Assembly (NCBI RefSeq): GCF_049801075.1
Contig: NZ_JBNAGG010000004.1
Coordinates: 186,001 to 250,000, forward strand
DNA: 64,000 bases
Source: Maritalea sp049801075
Lineage (GTDB): Bacteria; Pseudomonadota; Alphaproteobacteria; Rhizobiales; Devosiaceae
Reading direction: 5' to 3'
The notes beneath the pieces were generated by a model that searched no databases, was not told the origin of the DNA, and saw nothing but the letters and a program-made list of their open reading frames with translations. The position numbers and the translations under genes were made by a program. Of this stretch, positions 27,148-34,644 are shown in pieces; within the stretch, counting starts at the first letter, position 1; every line of letters starts with the position of its first letter.

Positions 27148-28248
27148 ATGGTGGGTCACAATCCGACCGCTGATATAGCGGGCGCGGCACGGGTGATGCT
27201 TGTCGATGATTCAGCCGTGGTGCGCGGTTTGATGCGGCGCTGGATTGAGGGGCATAGCGCCCTTTGTGTTGCTGGATCAGCCTCCAACGGTGCCGAGGCG
27301 GTGGAGATGGCGCGCAAGGTGCAGCCTGATCTTATTGTACTGGATTTGGAAATGCCGATTATGGATGGGATGACTGCCTTGCCGCATTTGTTGCAAGCCG
27401 TGCCAAAATGCAAAGTGCTGGTCGCCTCAACCTTATCCACTCGTAATGCCAAAATTTCGCTCAAGGCGATGAGTTTGGGGGCAACTGACTATGTGGCCAA
27501 ACCGGGGAGTGGGTCGATCACGCGCTCCCAATTTGAGCAGGAGCTATTGGCAAAGCTGGTGGCCTTGTCGCCATCCGTTGGGAGACAAACCCCAATGCCC
27601 GCACCAAAACCGCTGGCCTCGTCTGCGCTGGCCCATCATCAAGGCATAACCGGGTTGGCGCTTGTTGCTTCTACAGGTGGGCCGGTTGTTCTTTCGCAAT
27701 TGATGCCGCACTTGCGCCAATTTGCGCGCCACCTTTCTGTTTTTGTTGTGCAGCATATGCCAGCACATTTTACGCCGCTTCTGGGCAAAGATCTTTGTAC
27801 GCTCAGCCACTTTGGAGGCGGGGAGGCCGAGCAAGGTCAGGCTGTGGCGGCGGGGCATCTCTATGTCGCGCCAGGAGATTATCATATGCGATTGTCGCAG
27901 CGGGCGACGGGGCTTTGCCTCAGTTTGGATCAAGGCCCGCCTGAGCATTTTTGTCGCCCCGCCGCGGATCCGTTTTTGAAAAGTTTTGCAGCGCATTATG
28001 GGCCACAGGGCGCGGTTTTTGTGCTTACGGGCATGGGCAGCGACGGGGCTGCTGGCGCGCTTTCGGTGCGGCAAGCAGGCGGAATTGTTGTCGCGCAAGA
28101 TCAGCAGTCCTCAGCAGTTTGGGGCATGCCCGGGGCTGCGGTTGCTAATGGTAGCGCGCACCATGTCGTCGGGCTGGCTGAAATGGGTGACGCATTGAGC
28201 GGATTATTGCAGCAAAAGGGGCAGCGTGCTGCGATGCCTTATGCGTGA
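27148..28248 (+). CDS. cheB: Chemotaxis methylesterase CheB
   Basis: Removes methyl groups from receptor glutamates during adaptation. The 366-residue protein has an N-terminal receiver domain (residues 10-125; VMLVDDSAVVRG, LDLEMPIMDG) and a C-terminal methylesterase domain with Ser in STGGP, His in QHMPAHF and Asp in GMGSDGA, the catalytic triad. AGGAG at 27135-27139 supports the ATG at 27148. The end overlaps cheR. Confidence 0.94.
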   Translation: MVGHNPTADIAGAARVMLVDDSAVVRGLMRRWIEGHSALCVAGSASNGAEAVEMARKVQPDLIVLDLEMPIMDGMTALPHLLQAVPKCKVLVASTLSTRNAKISLKAMSLGATDYVAKPGSGSITRSQFEQELLAKLVALSPSVGRQTPMPAPKPLASSALAHHQGITGLALVASTGGPVVLSQLMPHLRQFARHLSVFVVQHMPAHFTPLLGKDLCTLSHFGGGEAEQGQAVAAGHLYVAPGDYHMRLSQRATGLCLSLDQGPPEHFCRPAADPFLKSFAAHYGPQGAVFVLTGMGSDGAAGALSVRQAGGIVVAQDQQSSAVWGMPGAAVANGSAHHVVGLAEMGDALSGLLQQKGQRAAMPYA

Positions 28249-29050
28249 GCAGAGCGTGGGCACCATTGCGCAATTTATGCAGCAAAAGGCTGGCATCAAG
28301 CTAACGGCCAACAAGATTTATATGATTGAAGCGCGGCTGGAGGCGGTTGTGCAACGTTTTGGCTTTGATCATATTGATGCATTGGCCGCCAACTTGCCTC
28401 AGGCATTGGGCGAGGTGCAGCAAGCTGTGGTCGACGCGTTGACCACAAATGAAAGCTTCTTTTTTCGGGATCAAAAGCCCTTTGATGCATTTGAAAATGT
28501 GTTGCTGCCACAAGCCATAGCGCAGGCGCGGACGGAACAGCGGCCAGTGCGTATTTGGTGCGCTGCAGCTGCCACGGGGCAGGAACCCTATAGTTTGGCT
28601 ATGCTCCTAGCTTCTAAAAAACATCATTGGCTGACGGTTGGCGCGGAAATCCTTGCAACCGATCTGAGCGAGACGGCCTTATCGCGCGCGAAAGATGGGT
28701 TGTTTACCCAGTTTGAAGTGCAGCGGGGCCTCTCTGCCCAGCGGTTGGTGAATTATTTCACACAGGAAAATGGCCAATGGCAGATCAATTCTGCATTGCG
28801 GCAGATGGTGCAATTTGAAGTGCACAATCTGCTGCACAATCCCTCGCGGTTCGGCATGTTCGATATAATTTTTTGCCGCAATGTGCTGATCTATTTTGAT
28901 CTGGAAATTAAGCAGCAGATTTTAGCCCATTTGGCGCGACAATTGCGCTCCGGCGGCGCATTGGTTTTGGGTGCGTCTGAAACATTGGTTGGGGTGACCA
29001 ACCAATTTGTCGCATCAACTGAAATGCCGATGGTTTTCCAGCTGGTCTAG
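28241..29050 (+). CDS. cheR: Chemotaxis methyltransferase CheR
   Basis: Methylates receptor glutamates with S-adenosylmethionine. In 269 residues: an N-terminal helical domain (GIKLTANKIYMIEARL), TTNESFFFRD, the SAM loop IWCAAAATGQEPYSLAM and FCRNVLIYFD. The SAM loop is usually CSAACSTGEEPYS; here Ala replaces the second Cys/Ser and Gln the first Glu. The ATG at 28241 overlaps the cheB stop (ATGCGTGA); a GTG at 28226 with AAGGGG four bases ahead is a good alternative start. Last gene of the che operon. Confidence 0.92.
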   Translation: MREQSVGTIAQFMQQKAGIKLTANKIYMIEARLEAVVQRFGFDHIDALAANLPQALGEVQQAVVDALTTNESFFFRDQKPFDAFENVLLPQAIAQARTEQRPVRIWCAAAATGQEPYSLAMLLASKKHHWLTVGAEILATDLSETALSRAKDGLFTQFEVQRGLSAQRLVNYFTQENGQWQINSALRQMVQFEVHNLLHNPSRFGMFDIIFCRNVLIYFDLEIKQQILAHLARQLRSGGALVLGASETLVGVTNQFVASTEMPMVFQLV

Positions 29051-29072
29051 TCTCGGCGGTGCCGCAAATTCA

Positions 29073-29411
29073 CTATGCCTTCTCCAAATGTTTGGCCCAT
29101 TCTTTGCTGAAACTGCCCAGCGGTTTCAGTTGATCATAAAGGCGACTGCCCAACTCTGTGGTTGCGTATCCGCCTTCAGTACGATGGATAAATCCTGCTG
29201 CTTGCAGCTCTTTCAAGCGGGTGTTTAGCGCTGCGGGTGAGATCGTTTCACACTCTTCTTGAAGCTTGCGGAAGGTGCAGGGACCAATTTCAGTGAGTGT
29301 CCATAAAACGCCCATGGCCCAATGCCGCCCCAGCAAATCAAACAGAGCCATGATGGGGGCACCGCTTTTTGAGCCGCGCACGGGTTGGCCCGGTCTTGGA
29401 ATATCAATCAT
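29073..29411 (-). CDS. HxlR family transcriptional regulator
   Basis: A 112-residue winged-helix protein: LLGRHWAMGVLWTLTEIGPCTFRKLQ, the recognition helix around ISPAALNTRLKELQAAGFI and the wing RTEGGYATTELG. HxlR proteins sense small electrophiles or metabolites. It is divergent from the SMP-30 gene over 66 bases that contain two tandem inverted repeats described separately, so it very likely controls both itself and that gene. It faces cheR tail to tail. Confidence 0.9.
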   Translation of the reverse strand: MIDIPRPGQPVRGSKSGAPIMALFDLLGRHWAMGVLWTLTEIGPCTFRKLQEECETISPAALNTRLKELQAAGFIHRTEGGYATTELGSRLYDQLKPLGSFSKEWAKHLEKA

Positions 29412-29412
29412 T

Positions 29413-29458
29413 TGCTATTCTTTCTATAGCAGTTTATGTTGCTATTGATTTTGTAGCA
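29413..29458. promoter_or_regulatory. Two tandem operators between hxlR-type gene and SMP-30 gene
   Basis: Two near-identical dyads: TGCTAT-N7-ATAGCA (29413-29431) and TGCTAT-N8-GTAGCA (29440-29458), spaced 27 bases start to start. They fill the short divergent gap; the first abuts the regulator start codon, the second ends 19 bases before the SMP-30 ATG. Likely binding sites of the HxlR protein (inference). Confidence 0.75.
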
Positions 29459-29477
29459 TAGAATATTGGAGAGACCA

Positions 29478-30398
29478 ATGACCAAAACAGCGCATTACGA
29501 AATTCTTGATCCGCGCTTCAAACGCAGCGTTAAACTGGACGAGCCGATTGAGCAGATTTGGACGGGCGGTAAATGGACGGAAGGCCCAGTTTATTCGCCC
29601 GCATTTCGATGTTTGATTTGGAGCGATATTCCAAATGATCGTCGCCTGCGGTGGGATGAGTTGACCGGCGGCGTTGCCGATATTCGCAGTGGGCTTGGTT
29701 GCTACACGAACGGCTCAACCCTTGATCGGCAGGGCCGCATCGTCGCATGTGAACATGGAACCCGCAGCATCACCCGCATTGAGCATGATGGGTCGGTAAC
29801 GGTCCTTGCCAGTCATTACAAAGGCAATAGGTTCAACAGTCCAAATGATGTGGTGGTGCGCTCAGACGGCACGATATGGTTCAGCGATCCTGCTTATGGC
29901 ATCGAATCCGACTATGAAGGGTTTTACGCTGAACCAGAACTCGATGGAGAGCATGTTTATCGCCTTGATCCGACAACAGGCGAGATCAAACAAGTCACGA
30001 CAGATTTTGCATGTCCGAACGGGCTGGCTTTCTCATTGAATGAGCAGGTGCTCTATATCGCCGATAGTGGCGGTACGCGTTATCCAAGTGGCGAACGTCA
30101 TATTCGCAAATTCGCTGTGGGCAGCGAAGGAACACTTTCGGGCGGTGAGGTTTTTGCTGAATGCGAAAAGGGCTTTTTTGATGGGTTTCGCCTTGATACT
30201 CAAGGCCGCATTTGGACGAGCGCGCAGGACGAGGTTCATTGCTATGATCCAGATGGCACGTTGCTGGGCAAAATATTTCTGCCTGAGGCTGTGTCAAACG
30301 TTTGTTTTGGTGGCCCTAAACTCAACCGTCTCTTCATCACCGCATCGACAAGTGTTTACGCCGTGCTCCTGCCCACCACTGGTGCGTGTCTTTATTGA
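29478..30398 (+). CDS. SMP-30/gluconolactonase family protein
   Basis: A six-bladed beta-propeller lactonase of 306 residues: WTEGPVYSPAFRCLIWSDIP (Glu metal ligand), the substrate Asn loop GNRFNSPNDVVVRSDGTIWFSDP and the late metal Asp in YIADSGG. Family members hydrolyse sugar lactones with a divalent metal. GGAGAG at 29468-29473 supports ATG 29478 over the TTG at 29466. The final 15 residues (AVLLPTTGACLY) differ from the usual YALYV-type end but no frameshift is evident. Probably regulated by the adjacent HxlR protein. Confidence 0.9.
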   Translation: MTKTAHYEILDPRFKRSVKLDEPIEQIWTGGKWTEGPVYSPAFRCLIWSDIPNDRRLRWDELTGGVADIRSGLGCYTNGSTLDRQGRIVACEHGTRSITRIEHDGSVTVLASHYKGNRFNSPNDVVVRSDGTIWFSDPAYGIESDYEGFYAEPELDGEHVYRLDPTTGEIKQVTTDFACPNGLAFSLNEQVLYIADSGGTRYPSGERHIRKFAVGSEGTLSGGEVFAECEKGFFDGFRLDTQGRIWTSAQDEVHCYDPDGTLLGKIFLPEAVSNVCFGGPKLNRLFITASTSVYAVLLPTTGACLY

Positions 30399-30408
30399 TC
30401 GATGGTTA

Positions 30409-30438
30409 GGGCACGCATATCATGAGCGATGCGTGCCC
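30409..30438. repeat. 10-bp inverted repeat after SMP-30 gene
   Basis: GGGCACGCAT and ATGCGTGCCC separated by ten bases, 11 bases after the stop codon. It could terminate transcription, but no T tract follows. The rest of 30439-30670 shows nothing recognisable. Confidence 0.55.
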
Positions 30439-30690
30439 GTCGGCATCGCTGACACATACGTTAGATTGTTACAAAGTTGACTATGGCGATAATTCCGTCA
30501 ACATATTGAAAATATTTTTGATTCTAAACTGACCCTGCAGGCAATTCAGCCATGTTTCCAGTCTCTATCTGAGTGTTTTTGGAAACGAACTGCCAAGATC
30601 ATCCACATTATGGTGCGGGATAGATCGCTTCGCTATGGAGCCTGCCGAAGTTTGGTTTTAATGCACTAGTGACGGAGGAGAAAATGGGTC

Positions 30691-31533
30691 ATGATCAACA
30701 AATATAGGTGGTATGAATTGGTCGGCATATATGCTGGCATTGCCGCGTTTTTGGCCTTTCTTCTCGCGCCATTTTTCGAAGCCTTTTTGGTATCGCTTCG
30801 CCCATGGCGAAAGATCATTTCGATCCCCTATCAAGTGTTCACCGAAGGCATGAGTTTTGATGCCTATTTCTCTGTTTGGAACCGGGTGCCACTGCTTGGG
30901 CAATTTATCTGGAACAGCTTTTTTATTGGTCTTTGCGTTACGCTTTTAACCCTGATTGCCGTCATTCCCGCCGCTTGGGCATTCGGACGATTTAAGTTTA
31001 AGGGAAGTGCGTTGTTACTCACCGCGTTTCTCACCATCACGATGATTGGTCCCACCGTATTTGTGCTGCCGCTGTTCAAGATGTTTCTCAAATTGGGGCT
31101 GTTGAATACCCAATTGGCGGTGATTGTGCCGGGTGCAGCGTTTTTGATCCCTGTGGGTATTTGGCTGTTGCGGTCTTACATGATGACCATTCCGCGCGAA
31201 TTGGAAGAGGCGGCATGGGTGGACGGTGCGTCACGTCTTTATATTTTGCGACGTGTTATCTTGCCAATTGCCATGCCGGGCATTGTGGTGGTGGCCATCG
31301 CCACCTTTATCGGCGCCTATTCGCAACAGTTTGTGCTGTCCTATGCCTTTTTGTGGGATCCTACGTTGCAGCCGCTGCCTGTGGGGCTCTATCCCTATGC
31401 GGTTGGTTCAGGTGTGCGGTGGAATGAAATCATGGCCGCCAGCATTATAGGCATTTTGCCTGTGCTGTTTATCTATCCGTTTTTGCAACGGCATATGGTT
31501 GCGGGGCTAACGGCAGGGGCGGTGAAGGCCTGA
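30691..31533 (+). CDS. Orphan carbohydrate ABC transporter permease (MalG-like)
   Basis: A complete 280-residue inner-membrane permease with six helices and the EAA loop EEAAWVDGASRLYILRRVILP, as in CUT1 sugar transporters (MalG/UgpE type). No partner permease, binding protein or ATPase is adjacent, so it cannot form a transporter with its neighbours: it is either a relic of a lost operon or works with components elsewhere. GGAGGAG at 30674-30680 is closer to an overlapping out-of-frame ATG at 30684 than to this ATG. It ends before the shared terminator with ctrA. Confidence 0.85.
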   Translation: MINKYRWYELVGIYAGIAAFLAFLLAPFFEAFLVSLRPWRKIISIPYQVFTEGMSFDAYFSVWNRVPLLGQFIWNSFFIGLCVTLLTLIAVIPAAWAFGRFKFKGSALLLTAFLTITMIGPTVFVLPLFKMFLKLGLLNTQLAVIVPGAAFLIPVGIWLLRSYMMTIPRELEEAAWVDGASRLYILRRVILPIAMPGIVVVAIATFIGAYSQQFVLSYAFLWDPTLQPLPVGLYPYAVGSGVRWNEIMAASIIGILPVLFIYPFLQRHMVAGLTAGAVKA

Positions 31534-31564
31534 GGCGGGTCACAACAGTCGTACATACAAAAAT

Positions 31565-31586
31565 AAACCCCGCCGAAGCGGGGTTT
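31565..31586 (-). terminator. Terminator of ctrA (possibly bidirectional)
   Basis: Stem AAACCCCGC/GCGGGGTTT with a TTCG loop on the minus strand followed by ATTTTTG. It lies between the convergent permease gene and ctrA. Confidence 0.88.
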
Positions 31587-31615
31587 GAAAATTGGGTTGA
31601 AAGCAGATGCTAAGA

Positions 31616-32317
31616 TCAGGCGCTTTCTGAGAGTTCGTTCTCATCTGGCTCGCGCAACACATAGCCGCGGCCCCAAACGGTTTCGATATAATTCTTGCCG
31701 CCAGTGGCCACTGAAAGCTTTTTGCGCAGCTTGCAGATGAACACGTCAATAATTTTAAGCTCTGGTTCGTCCATGCCGCCATAAAGGTGGTTCAAGAACA
31801 TTTCTTTGGTGAGGGTTGTGCCCTTACGCAAGGACAGCAATTCGAGCATTTGATATTCTTTACCAGTGAGGTGAACACGCTGGCCGCCAACTTCAACGGT
31901 TTTGGTGTCCAAATTCACGGTGAGATCGCCAGTGCGAATAACAGATTGAGCGTGGCCCTTAGACCGGCGCACAACTGCATGAATACGTGCAACCAACTCA
32001 TCCTTATGGAATGGCTTGGTCATATAGTCGTCAGCGCCGAAACCGAGGCCGCGAACCTTGTCTTCAATGCCAGCAAGGCCAGACAGGATTAGGATCGGTG
32101 TTTGCACTTTCGCTACACGCAATGTGCGCAACACTTCATAGCCGCTCATGTCAGGCAAGTTCAGATCAAGCAGAATGATGTCATAATCATAAAGCTTACC
32201 CAGATCCACGCCTTCTTCACCAAGGTCAGTGGTGTACACATTGAAACTTTCTGATTTGAGCATCAGCTCAATACTCTGCGCCGTGGCGCTATCGTCCTCA
32301 ACTAGGAGTACCCGCAT
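31616..32317 (-). CDS. ctrA: Cell-cycle response regulator CtrA
   Basis: OmpR-family master regulator of alphaproteobacterial cell cycle and motility, activated through CckA-ChpT. The 233 residues begin MRVLLVEDDSATAQSIELML, with phospho-acceptor Asp51 in IILLDLNLPDMSG, LRTLRVAKVQTPILILSG, and a C-terminal winged helix with LTGKEYQMLELLSLRKG and YIETVWGRGYVLREP. The ATG at 32317 has AAGGGGA 6 bases upstream; the longer frame to 32392 is not conserved. It is divergent from fliI across 388 bases with six GANTC sites. A C-terminal Ala (ELSESA) would suit ClpXP-type proteolysis, as in Caulobacter. Confidence 0.97.
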   Translation of the reverse strand: MRVLLVEDDSATAQSIELMLKSESFNVYTTDLGEEGVDLGKLYDYDIILLDLNLPDMSGYEVLRTLRVAKVQTPILILSGLAGIEDKVRGLGFGADDYMTKPFHKDELVARIHAVVRRSKGHAQSVIRTGDLTVNLDTKTVEVGGQRVHLTGKEYQMLELLSLRKGTTLTKEMFLNHLYGGMDEPELKIIDVFICKLRKKLSVATGGKNYIETVWGRGYVLREPDENELSESA

Positions 32318-32385
32318 GTCGTTCCCCTTATTCCTGTTCCGTCTTGGAACCTTTACCAACGACACCTGCGCGATGCCCCTGATCG

Positions 32386-32705
32386 TTAACAAATCCTACT
32401 GGATATTGATTCAACCCTAATATGAAATAGTTAACAAAGTTTAATTCAGTTCTGCAATATGCATTTACACTTATCACATAATTAGATTAAGTGCTTGAAA
32501 AATATGATAAAAATGATGGTTATCAACTTAATAATTTAGTTTAAGAAAGTGTTGCAACCGACTCTTGCGACTCGGTGAATTGCCTATGAATCTGTGGGAA
32601 AAGGGTTTGGGCAAAAACTGAACTTTTTTTGCCATTTCGGCCTAAATTAGTGAATTCGAGTTAAGGAATCGTTAGCATTAACCGAATCAAAAGGATTGGG
32701 GCCAC
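32386..32705. promoter_or_regulatory. ctrA-fliI intergenic control region with GANTC cluster
   Basis: The 388-base gap holds no gene. It carries six GANTC (CcrM methylation) sites at 32408, 32560, 32569, 32588, 32666 and 32684. Near fliI is TTAA-N7-TTAG (32661-32675), one base from the CtrA consensus TTAA-N7-TTAA and overlapping a GAATC. TTAAC at 32386 and TTAA-N6-TTAA at 32431-32444 are weaker CtrA-like elements on the ctrA side. This suggests methylation-timed and CtrA-autoregulated expression of both genes. Confidence 0.65.
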
Positions 32706-34034
32706 GTGAAATCACTCATCGCAGATATTGAGGCTATGGACGCTGAGGAAGTGTATGGGCGGGTGAAAACCGTTCAGGGCTTGCTGGTGGAGATTATTGG
32801 CCCGGTGCGCGAACTGCGTGTGGGTGGCCGCGTGGCCATCGAAACGCGCGGCGGCGATCGTGTGATGTGCGAAATTGTCGGCTTTCAGGATGATCATGCA
32901 TTGTGCTTGCCATTCGGCCCGCTTGAGGGCGTGCGCTTGGGGTGCAAAGCAATCTTTTATTCACATGGCGGCACGGTACAGCCAGATGAAAGTTGGCTTG
33001 GCCGTGTGGTCAATGCAAAAGGCGAGCCGATTGATGGCGGTGGCCCGGTTATGCGGGGCGCAACGTCCTATAATCTGCGGGCATCGCCACCTGCAGCGCA
33101 TGATCGGGCGCGCGTTGGCAACCCGATAGATTTGGGCGTTAAGGTGCTCAACACCTTCACCACATGTTGCGATGGGCAGCGGATGGGCATTTTCGCTGGG
33201 TCTGGCGTCGGTAAGTCTGTGCTTATGTCGATGTTGGCGCGCAACACCGATGTTGATGTGGCGATTATTGGTTTGATCGGTGAGCGGGGCCGCGAGGTTC
33301 AGGAATTTATCGAAGATAATTTGGGGCCGGAGGGGCTGAAGCGTGCCATTATTGTGGTGGCCACGTCGGATGAGCCTGCGCTGATGCGGCGGCAAGCGGC
33401 TTTTATGACGCTGACTCTGTCGGAATATTTCCGCGATCAAGGTAAGCGCGTTTTGTGCATGATGGATAGTTTGACTCGTTTTGCCATGGCCCAGCGCGAG
33501 ATTGGGTTGGCAACGGGCGAGCCGCCGACCGCGAAGGGTTATCCGCCTACAGTTTTCACAGAATTACCAAAATTATTAGAACGCGCGGGACCAGGGTTAA
33601 AAAATTCTGGTTCTGTTACCGGACTTTTTACCGTTTTAGTAGAAGGTGATGATCATAATGAGCCCATTGCGGATGCCGTTCGCGGGATTCTTGATGGTCA
33701 CATTGTAATGGAACGGGCGATTGCCGAGCGGGGAAGATACCCGGCGGTGAACGTTTTGAGGTCTATTTCACGCACCATGCCTGGGTGTGTGCCGACTGAA
33801 TTTCAGCCGGTATTGACCAAGGCAAGGGAATATATGTCGGTTTATGCTGACATGGAGGAATTGATCCGGTTGGGGGCATATCGCTCTGGGTCAGATCCGA
33901 AAGTGGATGATGCTATTTCCATTGCGCCTGCGCTCGATGCGTTTTTATCGCAGCGTCAGGACGAGCGCGTGAACCTTTTAGAAGGGTATCAGGCGCTAGA
34001 AGAAATTGTTGCCCGCGTAGGGGGCAGTAAATAA
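32706..34034 (+). CDS. fliI: Flagellar export ATPase FliI
   Basis: Hexameric ATPase of the flagellar type III secretion apparatus, at the cytoplasmic face of the basal body. The 442 residues have an N-terminal beta-barrel, Walker A GSGVGKSVLM (near residue 165), LIGERGREVQEFI, Walker B region RVLCMMDSLTRFAMAQREI and the conserved TGEPPTAKGYPPTVF. It starts with GTG at 32706. fliJ follows after 31 bases. The ctrA-fliI-fliJ order is common in alphaproteobacteria. Confidence 0.95.
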   Translation: MKSLIADIEAMDAEEVYGRVKTVQGLLVEIIGPVRELRVGGRVAIETRGGDRVMCEIVGFQDDHALCLPFGPLEGVRLGCKAIFYSHGGTVQPDESWLGRVVNAKGEPIDGGGPVMRGATSYNLRASPPAAHDRARVGNPIDLGVKVLNTFTTCCDGQRMGIFAGSGVGKSVLMSMLARNTDVDVAIIGLIGERGREVQEFIEDNLGPEGLKRAIIVVATSDEPALMRRQAAFMTLTLSEYFRDQGKRVLCMMDSLTRFAMAQREIGLATGEPPTAKGYPPTVFTELPKLLERAGPGLKNSGSVTGLFTVLVEGDDHNEPIADAVRGILDGHIVMERAIAERGRYPAVNVLRSISRTMPGCVPTEFQPVLTKAREYMSVYADMEELIRLGAYRSGSDPKVDDAISIAPALDAFLSQRQDERVNLLEGYQALEEIVARVGGSK

Positions 34035-34065
34035 TGACGGCTTGGTTGGGTAAGGAGTACAAGTC

Positions 34066-34479
34066 ATGAAATCACGGAATGAGAGTCTCATTCGGTTAAA
34101 GAAGTTTCAAGTCGACGAAAAGCGTCGCACTGTGATGCAGATTGAAATGATGGTGGCTGATTTTGAACGCATGGCGTCAGAATTGGATCAGCAGATTGAG
34201 GTTGAGCATCAAAAAACGGGCATCACCGACACAGACCATTTTGCCTATTCCACATTTGCCAAGGCGGCCAAAACCCGCCGCGACAATTTGATGGCCTCTG
34301 CCGATGAAATGCGCGAAAAGCTGGAAGCCGCGCAGGACGAGTTGGCCGAAGCGGTGGAAGATTTGAAAAAGGTGGAACTGCTCGACCAGCGCGAACATGC
34401 GCGCGAAGCGGCAGCAGAAACCAAGCGCGAACAAGCCGAAATGGATGAAATCGCCCTAATGCGGCAACACCGCCGCTAG
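34066..34479 (+). CDS. fliJ: Flagellar export chaperone FliJ
   Basis: A 137-residue, almost entirely alpha-helical coiled coil (NESLIRLKKFQVDEKRR at the start, Glu/Lys/Ala-rich throughout), the form of FliJ, which forms the central stalk of the FliI ring. Sequence conservation of FliJ is low; the call rests on length, coiled coil and position directly after fliI. AAGGAG at 34052-34057 precedes the ATG. Confidence 0.88.
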   Translation: MKSRNESLIRLKKFQVDEKRRTVMQIEMMVADFERMASELDQQIEVEHQKTGITDTDHFAYSTFAKAAKTRRDNLMASADEMREKLEAAQDELAEAVEDLKKVELLDQREHAREAAAETKREQAEMDEIALMRQHRR

Positions 34480-34522
34480 GCAAAAGTCGCAACAAAGACC
34501 AATGATCTTACCCAGATTGGGA

Positions 34523-34555
34523 AAGGTTGCACGGCATCAGCTGTGCGACCTTTTT
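34523..34555 (+). terminator. Intrinsic terminator of fliIJ
   Basis: Stem AAGGTTGCACGGC/GCTGTGCGACCTT (two G-T pairs), ATCA loop, T tract. Confidence 0.9.
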
Positions 34556-34644
34556 GGCGTTGGGGTGATAGTAGTCTAGGCTTTATCTAAGATAGTAAAT
34601 GGCGTTACAGGTGTTTGTGGTTTCTTTAGGAGTGATAAACTATT

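Noticed and set aside
30409..30438. Intrinsic terminator after the SMP-30 gene
   Set aside because: The inverted repeat is good but has no T tract; listed as a repeat only.
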